Source of the DNA: an uncultured Eubacteriales bacterium
GTDB taxonomy: Bacteria > Bacillota > Clostridia > Oscillospirales > Acutalibacteraceae
Length of the DNA stretch: 6,418 nt
Reading direction: 5' to 3'
Assembly: GCA_902462035.1 (NCBI GenBank)
Contig: CABQAC010000128.1
Coordinates: 1-6,418 of the forward strand
The position numbers and the translations under genes are program-made. A model generated the notes under the pieces. It was not told the DNA's origin. It ran no database searches and saw nothing but the letters and a program-made list of their open reading frames with translations. The first letter of the stretch is position 1. The number at the start of each line of letters is the position of its first letter. Of this stretch, positions 1-6,080 are shown in pieces.

Positions 1-1176
1 GAAGATTGCGCCCATGCCCAGGCACTGTTTGGCCTGCAGGCGGAAGGGAATATCTATTCCCGTATCATGAATCCCACTACCGATGTGTTTGAAAAGCGGA
101 TGGCCGCTTTGGAGGGCGGCGCCGCAGCCTTGGCCACCGCATCCGGCGCCGCAGCCATTACCTACGCGCTGCAAAATTTAGCCGGATCCGGGGACCATAT
201 TGTGGCGGCCAACACCCTGTACGGCGGCACCTACAACCTGCTGGCCCATACCCTGCCCCGTTTCGGCATCCGCACCACCTTTGTGGATCCAGACGATTTA
301 TCCCATTTTGAACAGGCCATTGAAGAAAACACCAAGGCGATCTACCTGGAATCTTTGGGCAACCCCAACGGCAACATCGTGGATTTGGAGCCTTTGGCCG
401 AATTGGCCCACCGCCGTGGGATCCCTGTGGTGGTGGACAACACCTTCGCCACCCCCTACCTTTTCCGTCCCCTGGAACACGGCGCGGACATCGTGGTTCA
501 TTCCGCCACCAAATTCATCGGCGGGCACGGCACCAGCATCGGCGGCGTAATCGTAGACGGCGGCAAGTTCGACTGGAATGCGTCCGGCCGTTTTCCCGCT
601 TACACGTCCCCCGATCCCAGTTACCACGGATTGGTCTCCACCGAAGCCTTCGGCAACCTAGCCTTTTTGATGCGGGCCAGGGTCATTCTGCTGCGGGACA
701 CCGGCGCGTCGCTTAGCCCTTTCCATTCTTTTTTGTTCCTGCAAGGGCTGGAGACGCTGTCGTTGCGGGTAGAACGCCATAACGAGAACGCCTTGAAGGT
801 TTTGCGGTATTTGGAACGCCATCCCAAGGTGGAATGGGTCTGCCATCCCGCCTTGGAAAGCAGTAAATACCACCGCCTTGCGCAGAAATATTTTCCGAAA
901 TACGCCGGTTCTATCTTTACTTTCGGCATCCGGGGCGGCGAGGCCGAGGCGAAAGCGCTAATCGACCACCTGTCAATCTTTTCGCTGCTGGCCAACGTGG
1001 CGGACGCCAAGTCCCTGGCCATACATCCGGCCAGCACCACCCATTCCCAGCTTAGCGGCAAGGAATTGGAGCAGGCGGGGATTTATCCCAATACCATCCG
1101 GCTTTCTATTGGGATTGAAAACGCAGACGATTTGATCGCCGATCTGGACCAGGCATTTCAAAAAGCATTCCAATAA
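1..1176 (+). CDS. metY: O-acetylhomoserine aminocarboxypropyltransferase (sulfhydrylase), 5'-truncated
   Basis: This cytosolic PLP enzyme of the Cys/Met-metabolism family joins sulfide (or methanethiol) to O-acetylhomoserine, giving homocysteine (or methionine) and acetate. The reading frame is open from base 1, so the start lies upstream; 391 residues are visible and roughly 35 N-terminal residues are probably missing against the usual ~425-430. The codons before the first visible Met (67) encode DCAHAQALFGLQ and GNIYSRIMNPT, typical N-terminal sequence of the family. Other marks are LEGGAAALATASG, LYGGTYNLL, VVVDNTFATP and the Schiff-base motif VVHSATKFIGGHG, whose lysine codon is at 511-513. 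The C-terminal half has the conserved HPASTTHSQL and IRLSIGIE segments. The long insert with FPDPSYHG-like sequence (near 590-630) favours O-acetylhomoserine sulfhydrylase over cystathionine gamma-synthase or gamma-lyase. It ends 12 bases before an intrinsic terminator, so it closes its transcription unit. Any upstream control (such as a SAM riboswitch or T-box) is outside the window. Confidence 0.93.
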   Translation, partial: EDCAHAQALFGLQAEGNIYSRIMNPTTDVFEKRMAALEGGAAALATASGAAAITYALQNLAGSGDHIVAANTLYGGTYNLLAHTLPRFGIRTTFVDPDDLSHFEQAIEENTKAIYLESLGNPNGNIVDLEPLAELAHRRGIPVVVDNTFATPYLFRPLEHGADIVVHSATKFIGGHGTSIGGVIVDGGKFDWNASGRFPAYTSPDPSYHGLVSTEAFGNLAFLMRARVILLRDTGASLSPFHSFLFLQGLETLSLRVERHNENALKVLRYLERHPKVEWVCHPALESSKYHRLAQKYFPKYAGSIFTFGIRGGEAEAKALIDHLSIFSLLANVADAKSLAIHPASTTHSQLSGKELEQAGIYPNTIRLSIGIENADDLIADLDQAFQKAFQ

Positions 1177-1187
1177 CAGAATACCGG

Positions 1188-1217
1188 CAAGGGGCGTATT
1201 CCGCCCCTTGTTTTTTT
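1188..1217 (+). terminator. Intrinsic terminator of metY
   Basis: CAAGGGGCG (1188-1196) and CGCCCCTTG (1202-1210) form a perfect 9-bp GC-rich stem around a 5-base loop, followed at once by seven T residues (1211-1217). It starts 12 bases after the metY stop codon. This is a textbook Rho-independent terminator on the plus strand. Confidence 0.95.
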
Positions 1218-1456
1218 ATGCCGGTCCAACGATGGCGTTAGCGGAATATCATGCCGTTCCGCCTCATTTTTTCGATTTTCAACCGCTGGTTGCCGCGGCG
1301 TAAAGCAAAAGCGGTAGCGCGCAACCGCGCTTTACCGTTAAGATAAGGACGCCGCAAACGGAGGACGCGAAAGACGAAGAAATGTCGCTGCGGCCAGGGT
1401 TCCTCGCCGGCGGAATACCTCCTCCGAAAGGTCAAAAACACGCTAAGGAGGCGCTT
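1218..1456 (+). promoter_or_regulatory. Gene-free upstream region / putative structured leader of the MFS gene
   Basis: No gene is supported in these 239 bases. Several inverted repeats follow one another. GCGGAA (1241-1246) pairs with TTCCGC (1257-1262) and is followed 3-4 bases later by a T6 run. CAACC (1280-1284) pairs with GGTTG (1288-1292). CGGTAGCGCG (1312-1321) pairs with CGCGC plus TACCG (1326-1337) with a 2-base bulge. CCTCCT (1418-1423) can pair with AGGAGG of the ribosome binding site (1446-1451). I found no convincing -35/-10 pair, so the transcription start is unknown, and whether all these hairpins lie in the transcript is inference. The first hairpin could act as a weak back-up terminator for metY or as an attenuator. 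Confidence 0.4.
1444..1451 (+). promoter_or_regulatory. Ribosome binding site that decides the MFS start
   Basis: TAAGGAGG lies 5 bases before the ATG at 1457, a near-perfect Shine-Dalgarno match at good spacing. It fixes that ATG as the start rather than the in-frame ATG at 1382, whose upstream bases hold only a distant GGAGG (1360-1364, about 17 bases away). Confidence 0.88.
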
Positions 1457-2692
1457 ATGTCAAACGAACGATTATTCCACCGGGACTTCTCTCTGATGGT
1501 GATCGGGCAGGTCATCTCCTTGTTCGGCAACGCGGTGCTGCGGTTTGCCCTTTCCCTTGCCGTGCTGGACGCAACCGGGTCCGCCGCAATATTCGGCGGC
1601 ATTTTAGCCGTTTCGATGGTCCCTACCGCCCTTCTGTCCCCCATTGGCGGCGTGCTGGCCGACCGGCTGCCCCGCCAGCGGATTATGGTGATCCTCGACT
1701 TTATCACCGCGGCGCTGATCCTGCTGTTTGCGCTATTCTTTTCCCACGGCGGAAACCTGGTCGCCATAACCGTATTGATGATTCTGCTATCGCTGATTCA
1801 GGCAATATACCAGCCGGCGGTTCAGGCCAGTATCCCCTCCCTGGCGCCGGAGTCCCAATGGATGGCCGCCAACGGCATCGTGGTACAGGTCCAGGCGCTC
1901 GCCGGCCTGCTGGGGCCGGTTCTGGGCGGCGTGCTGTATGGCTTTTGGGGGCTGTCCCTTATCCTTCCGGTCTGCTGCGTCTGCTTCTTTCTTTCCGCGA
2001 TGATGGAACTGTTTCTGCGCATTCCGTTTTCGCCGCCGCCCCGGAGTTCTTCCCTGCTGGCGGAAGGGGCGCGGGATTTGCGGGAGGCTGTTCGATTCCT
2101 TGTCCGCGAAAAAATGTCTTTGCTCCGGCTGTTGTTGATCGTCGCGCTTTTAAACCTTTTTTTGGCCGCCCTGTTTATCATCGGCCTTCCATATCTGGTT
2201 AAAGTCCATTTGGGACTTTCCGCCGAATTGTACGGTTTTGCCGAAGCGGCGCTTGGCATCGGCTCCATCCTGGGCGGCCTGCTTTCCGGCCCCACCGCCA
2301 AGCGGTTTGGGTTCCGCCGTTCCCACCTGTTCCTGTTCGGCACCGTCATTTTTCTGCTGCCAGCCGTGTTGGTCCTGGCTGCGGGCGCTCCGCCGCTTGT
2401 CTCTTACGGCGTTCTGCTGGGTTCCGTCGTATTTGGTATGGGGTGCGCGGCTTTGTTCAACATTGCGGCGCAGACGTTCCTGCAAAAGCAGACGCCAAGC
2501 CATCTGCTTGGCAAAATGGGGGCTTTTGTTTCCACCCTATGTATGTGCGCGATGCCCATCGGCCAGTCCATGTACGGCCTGCTGTTCGAGTGGTTCAGCG
2601 GTATTCCATGGGTTGTCATGCTATTCGGCTGTGTGGTCAGCATGGTGCTTGTCTTTGCCGCCCGCAATGGGTTGCGGCAGGCGGAACCCTAA
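1457..2692 (+). CDS. MFS transporter, MefA-like / DHA3-type efflux permease
   Basis: The 411-residue inner-membrane protein is likely a proton-driven exporter of a drug or other small molecule. Hydrophobicity suggests 12 helices, roughly at residues 11-38, 44-66, 78-95, 101-125, 140-160, 164-187, 221-247, 255-278, 288-309, 312-340, 350-376 and 382-402. A charged cytoplasmic loop (about 188-220) lies between the two halves. MFS motif A is clear after helix 2: GGVLADRLPRQRI (64-76), with D69 and R70. A weaker repeat follows helix 8, GLLSGPTAKRFGFRR (274-288). Helix 1 (IGQVISLFGNAV) and helix 4/5 (QAIYQPAVQASIPSL, then QWMAANG) resemble MefA-type macrolide exporters and their many uncharacterised relatives. 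The start at 1457 is chosen for its strong ribosome binding site; the frame stays open upstream to an ATG at 1382, which would add 25 non-hydrophobic residues unlikely to be real. It has terminators or terminator-like signals on both sides and seems to be transcribed alone. The substrate cannot be told from sequence; sugar export is a less likely alternative. Confidence 0.88.
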   Translation: MSNERLFHRDFSLMVIGQVISLFGNAVLRFALSLAVLDATGSAAIFGGILAVSMVPTALLSPIGGVLADRLPRQRIMVILDFITAALILLFALFFSHGGNLVAITVLMILLSLIQAIYQPAVQASIPSLAPESQWMAANGIVVQVQALAGLLGPVLGGVLYGFWGLSLILPVCCVCFFLSAMMELFLRIPFSPPPRSSSLLAEGARDLREAVRFLVREKMSLLRLLLIVALLNLFLAALFIIGLPYLVKVHLGLSAELYGFAEAALGIGSILGGLLSGPTAKRFGFRRSHLFLFGTVIFLLPAVLVLAAGAPPLVSYGVLLGSVVFGMGCAALFNIAAQTFLQKQTPSHLLGKMGAFVSTLCMCAMPIGQSMYGLLFEWFSGIPWVVMLFGCVVSMVLVFAARNGLRQAEP

Positions 2693-2823
2693 AATTTACG
2701 CCGTTTAAAGCACGGCGGCAGAAAAACGGCGGATCGCACACGCAATTGTGGGAAAGCGAAACATCCCGTTTGACCGCACGGCTGCTTTGGAACAAACGTT
2801 TAGGGAATAAAGCCCCAAAGATA

Positions 2824-2866
2824 AAAAATCGGCGGCTTCGACAAGTAATCGAAGCCGCCGATTTTT
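2824..2866. terminator. Bidirectional intrinsic terminator between convergent units
   Basis: A perfect 18-bp inverted repeat: the arm at 2824-2841 begins with A5 then TCGGCGGCTTCGA, and the arm at 2849-2866 is its exact complement, ending in T5. The loop is 7 bases (CAAGTAA). Because the arms begin with A5 and end with T5, the hairpin carries a U-tract on either strand. It lies 131 bases after the MFS stop and 84 bases beyond the stop of the minus-strand operon, so it can end both. The rest of the 258-base spacer (2693-2950) holds no gene that I can support; only a weak CTTTGG/CCAAAG repeat (2785-2790, 2815-2820) is seen. Confidence 0.93.
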
Positions 2867-2950
2867 AACAAATAGATAAATCGCACGAAGCATTATCGCA
2901 CTTCCTGGTTCCGCCTTTTTACAAGCCGCTTTAACCGGGCCTTTTTTAAG

Positions 2951-3694
2951 TTATTGCATGCGGCTCAGGTTGCGCAAGGAAATTTCGACGCTTTGGTACT
3001 CGTCGATCTCGATTTCGTCCTGTTCCACAATGACCCATGGAATTCCCTGACGGTCGCACTGTGCCAGAACCCCGGCCGTATCGACCACTCCGGTGCCGAC
3101 CTCGGTCATCTTTTTTTCCTGCCGGTTGTTCATATCCTTCGCATGGACGTAAACGCACCGGCTGCCAAAATCCCGCATGACCTGAACCGGGTCATAACCC
3201 GCGTGGGCCGCCCAATAAATATCCAGTTCAAATTCCAACTCCTCCGGCGCGGTGCGGTCCCGGAGCAATTCGAGCACCGGCTTGCCATCGAACTTGGTGT
3301 TAAACTCCTGGTGATGGTTATGGTACAGCAGCCGCATGCCCGCTTCCCGGATGGACGGCGCAATCTTGCGGCTAAGGGAGACGATTCGTTCCACATCCGC
3401 CTCGGTCTCGAAAGCCGCGTAAGGAATCACAACCGCCTGGGTGCCGATGGCCCGGTTGTACGCGATGACCGCGTCCAGGTCGTTTTCCAGCTGCTCCAAC
3501 GGCGTGTGGGACCCGGCCGGGGTCAAGGACAGCGCACCCAGCAGCGCGCGCATTTCATTGGCGGGAATGCCGTGGAAGCCCGCAAATTCCACCCCCCGGT
3601 ATCCCACGGCCGCCACCTTTTTCAGCTGGCCTGCAAAATCCCCCTCTACCCGGTCGCGCAGGGAATAAAGCTGCAACGCGAAAGTCCGTCCCAT
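2951..3694 (-). CDS. Sugar phosphate isomerase/epimerase family protein (xylose-isomerase-like TIM barrel, 247 aa)
   Basis: A cytosolic protein of the AP-endonuclease-2 / xylose-isomerase-like TIM-barrel superfamily, whose members use a divalent metal to isomerise, epimerise or dehydrate sugars and keto-sugars. Visible motifs: ALQLYSLRD at strand 1 (6-14), GYRGVEFAGF at strand 2 (31-40), LLYHNHHQEF (122-131), LEFELDIYW (153-161), VYVHAKDM (181-188) and WVIVEQDE (220-227). By family comparison the likely metal ligands are E130, D158, H184 and E224, all present, so it looks active. The TEVGTGVVD segment (197-205) is typical of a common unnamed subfamily found beside Gfo/Idh/MocA oxidoreductases. 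The ATG at 3694 is preceded by GGAAGGAAAGG, 11 bases away. The frame is open further upstream to 3940, but that part overlaps the preceding gene and is not protein-like for this family. Last gene of the operon, 35 bases after the previous stop. The exact reaction is unknown; IolE/IolI-like roles are possible. Confidence 0.87.
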   Translation of the reverse strand: MGRTFALQLYSLRDRVEGDFAGQLKKVAAVGYRGVEFAGFHGIPANEMRALLGALSLTPAGSHTPLEQLENDLDAVIAYNRAIGTQAVVIPYAAFETEADVERIVSLSRKIAPSIREAGMRLLYHNHHQEFNTKFDGKPVLELLRDRTAPEELEFELDIYWAAHAGYDPVQVMRDFGSRCVYVHAKDMNNRQEKKMTEVGTGVVDTAGVLAQCDRQGIPWVIVEQDEIEIDEYQSVEISLRNLSRMQ

Positions 3695-3729
3695 CTTGAT
3701 AACCGCCTTTCCTTCCTGATGACTTTGGC

Positions 3730-4698
3730 TCAGGCCCAATACATGTTGACATTGTCCGATTCGAAGATCATAACCTTTTTTAAGAACTCGATGGCCTTCT
3801 CCAGCCCTTCGGAAGTGGTCATCAGACCATCCTCGTGCTCGATAGACATCACATGGTCGTAACCCGACAGCCGCAATTCGCTGCAGATGGCGCGCCAAAC
3901 TTCCTCGCCGTGGCCGTAGCCCACCGTGCGGAAAATCCAAGAGCGCTCGTTCATCTTTTCAAAGGACTGGGTATCCAACACGCCGTTGACCGCCGTGCGG
4001 TACGGGTCGATATAAGTATCCTTGGCGTGAAAATGATATATAGCGCCTTTGAGCGCGCGAATGGCCGCCACCGGGTCGATGCCCTGCCAGAACAAATGGG
4101 AGGGGTCGAAATTGGCGCCGATGATGTCGCCCACCGCGTCCCGCAGCCGAAGCAGCGTAGCGGGGTTGTACACACAGAAGCCCGGGTGCATTTCGAACGC
4201 GATCTTTGTCACCCCGTGGGCTTTGCAGAACTCCGCCTCCCTTTTCCAGTAAGGTATCAGTACCTCGTTCCACTGGTAATCCAAAATTTTGGGGAAATCG
4301 CTGGGCCAGGTGCAAGTGACCCAGTTGGCGTATTTTGCGGTTTCGCAGTCCCCCGGGCAGCCAGAAAAACCGGTAATGGTGTCCACGCCGATTTGCTCGG
4401 CCATTAAGACAGCGGCCTCGAACTGCTCATGGTAGCTTTGGGCAATTTCTTTTTGAGGATGGACTGGGTTACCATGAACCGACAGGCAGGAAATGGGCAG
4501 GCCGTATCGATCGATGGTGGCTTTAAATTCGTCCAGCTTTTTCCGGTCTTTCATAAATTCCATCGCGTTGGCGTGTGCTGTGCCGGGTGTTCCGCCGCAG
4601 CCGATCTCCACCGCCTGGACACCCAGTCCTTTTAAGTACCGCAAAGTCTCGTCCAGGGACATATGCCCCAGCAGGACGGTCATTACACCTAATTTCAT
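3730..4698 (-). CDS. Sugar phosphate isomerase/epimerase family protein (xylose-isomerase-like TIM barrel, 322 aa)
   Basis: A second, longer and clearly different xylose-isomerase-like TIM barrel. Motifs in order: KLGVMTVLL at strand 1 (2-10), VQAVEIGCGGTPGTAHA (27-43), ISCLSVHGNPVHP (69-81), GFSGCPGDC (110-118), the Trp-rich stretch about 126-151, KIAFEMHPGFCVYNP (165-179), IGANFDPSHLFWQG (193-206), IYHFHAKDTYIDP (220-232), VNGVLDTQ (237-244), FRTVGYGHG (256-264) and HVMSIEHEDG (282-291). Likely metal ligands are E169, D198, H224 and E287, all present. I recognise the pattern of GFSGCPGD, NFDPSHLFWQG and NGVLDT as a widespread, well-conserved subfamily next to Gfo/Idh/MocA dehydrogenases; I know of no settled function for it. 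The ATG at 4698 follows AAAGGGG by about 10 bases. It sits between the oxidoreductase and the shorter TIM barrel with 35-base gaps, so co-transcription is very likely. It probably acts on the keto product of the oxidoreductase or a related sugar; this is inference. Confidence 0.88.
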   Translation of the reverse strand: MKLGVMTVLLGHMSLDETLRYLKGLGVQAVEIGCGGTPGTAHANAMEFMKDRKKLDEFKATIDRYGLPISCLSVHGNPVHPQKEIAQSYHEQFEAAVLMAEQIGVDTITGFSGCPGDCETAKYANWVTCTWPSDFPKILDYQWNEVLIPYWKREAEFCKAHGVTKIAFEMHPGFCVYNPATLLRLRDAVGDIIGANFDPSHLFWQGIDPVAAIRALKGAIYHFHAKDTYIDPYRTAVNGVLDTQSFEKMNERSWIFRTVGYGHGEEVWRAICSELRLSGYDHVMSIEHEDGLMTTSEGLEKAIEFLKKVMIFESDNVNMYWA

Positions 4699-4733
4699 CG
4701 CTTGCTGTCCCCTTTCTCCGCTTGGGCGCGGCG

Positions 4734-5813
4734 TTAGTCAAAATAAACGGGTTTGCCGGTTTTGGCCGATTCATAGATGGCGTCCAAAATCCGGGTAACC
4801 ACCGCGGCCTGTTCCGGCAGCACCGTCAGCTTGCCCTTGCCCAGTACGGCGTTGGCAAAGGTTTTCTGTTCCAGCACTGGGGCGTCTGGGGTTTCTCCGG
4901 TATAAAAATCTACCCCGCCCGACTGAAATTCCGGCTTTAAAATATACTGGGTATCGTGTTTTACACCGTTGATGCGCAGCCCGTCGTACATATCGGCGCC
5001 CGCTTCCGTACCGCACAGCATGGTAATCGCTTCGCCGATCTCCAAACAATTGATTGCCCAGCTGGACTCTAAAATGATCGCCGCACCGTTTTCCATAACA
5101 ATGTAGCCGAAAGCGCTGTCCTCCACCGTAAACTTATCCGGATCCCAGGGACCGAACATGTTGCCGGGCTGCGTTTGGTTATTGAGCTTATGGAACACGC
5201 TGCCCACCGCGTATTTGGGCTTATAGTTGTTCATGCACCACAGCGTCAGGTCCAGCGCGTGGGTGCCGATATCGATCAGCGGGCCGCCGCCCTGTTCGTA
5301 CTCGTTGATGAACACGCCCCAGGTTGGAACCCCGCGGCGCCGGATGGCCCTGGCGCGGCCGAAATAAATATCGCCCAGCGCGCCCGCTTCGCACTCCTGC
5401 TTTAAATACCGGCTATCCTGCCGGTAGCGGTTTTGATAGCCAATGGTCAAAATCTTTCCCGTTTCCTTGGCCGCCTGGAGCATTTTCTGCGCCTCGGCAT
5501 AATTGATGGCCATGGGTTTTTCGCACATCACGTTTTTACCCGCATGCAGGGCCGCCACCGTAATTTCGGAATGGGAGCGGTTTGGAGTGCAAACGTACAC
5601 CGCGTCCAGCGACGGATCCTCCAACAGCGAACGGTAGTCGGTATAGCATTTTGCTCCCTCCATGCCGTATTCCTTTGCCGCTTTTTCCGCCCGCTCGGGA
5701 ATCAGGTCGCAGAATGCCCACAGTTCGATTTCCTTGACCTGCTTAATGGCCGGCATATGCTTGCCGTTGGCAATGCCGCCGCAGCCGATGATACCCGCTC
5801 TGATTTTTTCCAT
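4734..5813 (-). CDS. Gfo/Idh/MocA family NAD(P)-dependent oxidoreductase
   Basis: A cytosolic dehydrogenase of the glucose-fructose oxidoreductase / inositol 2-dehydrogenase / rhizopine catabolism MocA family; members oxidise a hydroxyl of a sugar, polyol or glycoside or reduce the keto form. The 359-residue length is normal. The N-terminal Rossmann fold shows IRAGIIGCGGIANG (residues 4-17) with the GCGGIA turn and acidic D36 after strand 2, suggesting NAD preference. VYVCTPNRSHSE (73-82) and the signature CEKP (97-100, K99) follow. The C-terminal domain has GGGPLIDIGTHALDL (175-189) with the typical catalytic-site D181 and H185, and a YQNRYRQDSRYLK segment (126-138). The start is a choice between ATGs at 5822 and 5813; AAAGGAAG (5823-5830) directly abuts the first and is 9 bases from the second, and the family usually begins just before the KIRxGIIGCGG motif, so 5813 is preferred. 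An ATG at 5924 in the same frame adds an unlikely charged extension. First gene of the operon, divergent from the AraC-type regulator. IolG itself is possible but not shown. Confidence 0.9.
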   Translation of the reverse strand: MEKIRAGIIGCGGIANGKHMPAIKQVKEIELWAFCDLIPERAEKAAKEYGMEGAKCYTDYRSLLEDPSLDAVYVCTPNRSHSEITVAALHAGKNVMCEKPMAINYAEAQKMLQAAKETGKILTIGYQNRYRQDSRYLKQECEAGALGDIYFGRARAIRRRGVPTWGVFINEYEQGGGPLIDIGTHALDLTLWCMNNYKPKYAVGSVFHKLNNQTQPGNMFGPWDPDKFTVEDSAFGYIVMENGAAIILESSWAINCLEIGEAITMLCGTEAGADMYDGLRINGVKHDTQYILKPEFQSGGVDFYTGETPDAPVLEQKTFANAVLGKGKLTVLPEQAAVVTRILDAIYESAKTGKPVYFD

Positions 5814-5822
5814 CGTAGTCAT

Positions 5823-5830
5823 CTTCCTTT
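5823..5830 (-). promoter_or_regulatory. Ribosome binding site of the oxidoreductase gene
   Basis: AAAGGAAG on the minus strand touches the ATG at 5822 with no spacer, but stands 9 bases before the in-frame ATG at 5813. The spacing favours the second ATG; use of the first cannot be excluded and would add three residues (MTT). Confidence 0.6.
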
Positions 5831-5975
5831 CATTGTAAGAAGGCTGGGACGTTCTGTCCGGCTTATCCGAACCGCTTTTGTCTGAAATAAAAAGACAGCG
5901 TTCCCGTTTGAAAGAATGGCGCAAACCGCTTTTTTCAAACTTTTGCCCTCTTTTTTACATAGATATGGAATTTAA

Positions 5976-6004
5976 TTGCATCCTGTAAAACGCTTCGATA
6001 TAAT
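5976..6004 (+). promoter_or_regulatory. Sigma-A-type promoter of the AraC-family gene
   Basis: TTGCAT (5976-5981, matching four of six positions of TTGACA) is separated by exactly 17 bases from a perfect TATAAT (5999-6004). Transcription should start near 6011, giving a leader of about 70 bases before the ATG at 6081. Confidence 0.85.
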
Positions 6005-6014
6005 GGTATTGAAA

Positions 6015-6044
6015 CCGTGTCTTCGCAAAGAAGCGCCTGCACGG
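6015..6044 (+). other. Possible hairpin in the AraC-gene leader
   Basis: Within the predicted leader, CCGTG (6015-6019) can pair with CACGG (6040-6044), enclosing a small hairpin CTTC-GCAAA-GAAG (6021-6033). There is no T-tract after it, so it is not a terminator. A role in message stability or translation is possible but unproven. Confidence 0.35.
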
Positions 6045-6080
6045 AAAAACGCGATTTAACAGAGTTGAGAGGACCGCCGT

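Larger units (their letters stand above)
5823..6080. promoter_or_regulatory. Divergent regulatory region between the sugar operon and the AraC-type gene
   Basis: A 258-base gene-free spacer with several possible operator elements. AACCGCTTTT occurs twice in the same direction (5870-5879 and 5924-5933), start to start 54 bases apart, close to five helical turns. An inverted repeat GTTTGAAA (5906-5913) and TTTCAAAC (5933-5940) can be extended to 11 pairs with one G-T and encloses most of the second direct-repeat copy. A further inverted repeat is GTCT/AGAC (5880-5883, 5893-5896), flanked by CGCT/AGCG (5873-5876, 5897-5900). I found no good sigma-A promoter for the minus-strand operon. That would fit a promoter that needs an activator such as the adjacent AraC-type protein. 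Binding is inferred, not shown. Confidence 0.5.

Noticed and set aside
1382..1456. MFS start at the upstream ATG 1382
   Set aside because: The 25 extra residues are not membrane-like, the ATG lacks a well-placed ribosome binding site, and TAAGGAGG sits 5 bases before the ATG at 1457.
1822..2349. Minus-strand open frame of 175 codons inside the MFS gene
   Set aside because: It is an antisense shadow of a transporter with clear helices and motif A, with an arginine/proline/serine-rich translation typical of non-coding frames.
2785..2820. CTTTGG/CCAAAG inverted repeat as a separate MFS terminator
   Set aside because: The stem is only 6 bp with a 24-base loop, and a far stronger terminator follows immediately.
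2954..3862. Long plus-strand open frame (302 codons) opposite the two TIM-barrel genes
   Set aside because: It is antisense to proteins with clear family motifs, has no matching ribosome binding site and its translation resembles no family; it arises from GC-rich codon use on the other strand.
3695..3940. Upstream in-frame extension of the 247-aa TIM-barrel gene to an ATG at 3940
   Set aside because: It overlaps the 3' end of the previous gene, and the TIM barrel's first strand (ALQLYSLRD) begins right after the ATG at 3694, which has a Shine-Dalgarno-like sequence.
3695..4733. Identical 35-base gaps between the three operon genes, suspected as a repeated linker
   Set aside because: Apart from purine-rich ribosome binding sites the two gaps share no sequence, so the equal length is most likely chance.
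5814..5924. Longer oxidoreductase start at 5924
   Set aside because: It would add 37 mostly charged residues before the Rossmann motif, lies within the operator-like repeats, and lacks the ribosome binding site found just before 5822/5813.
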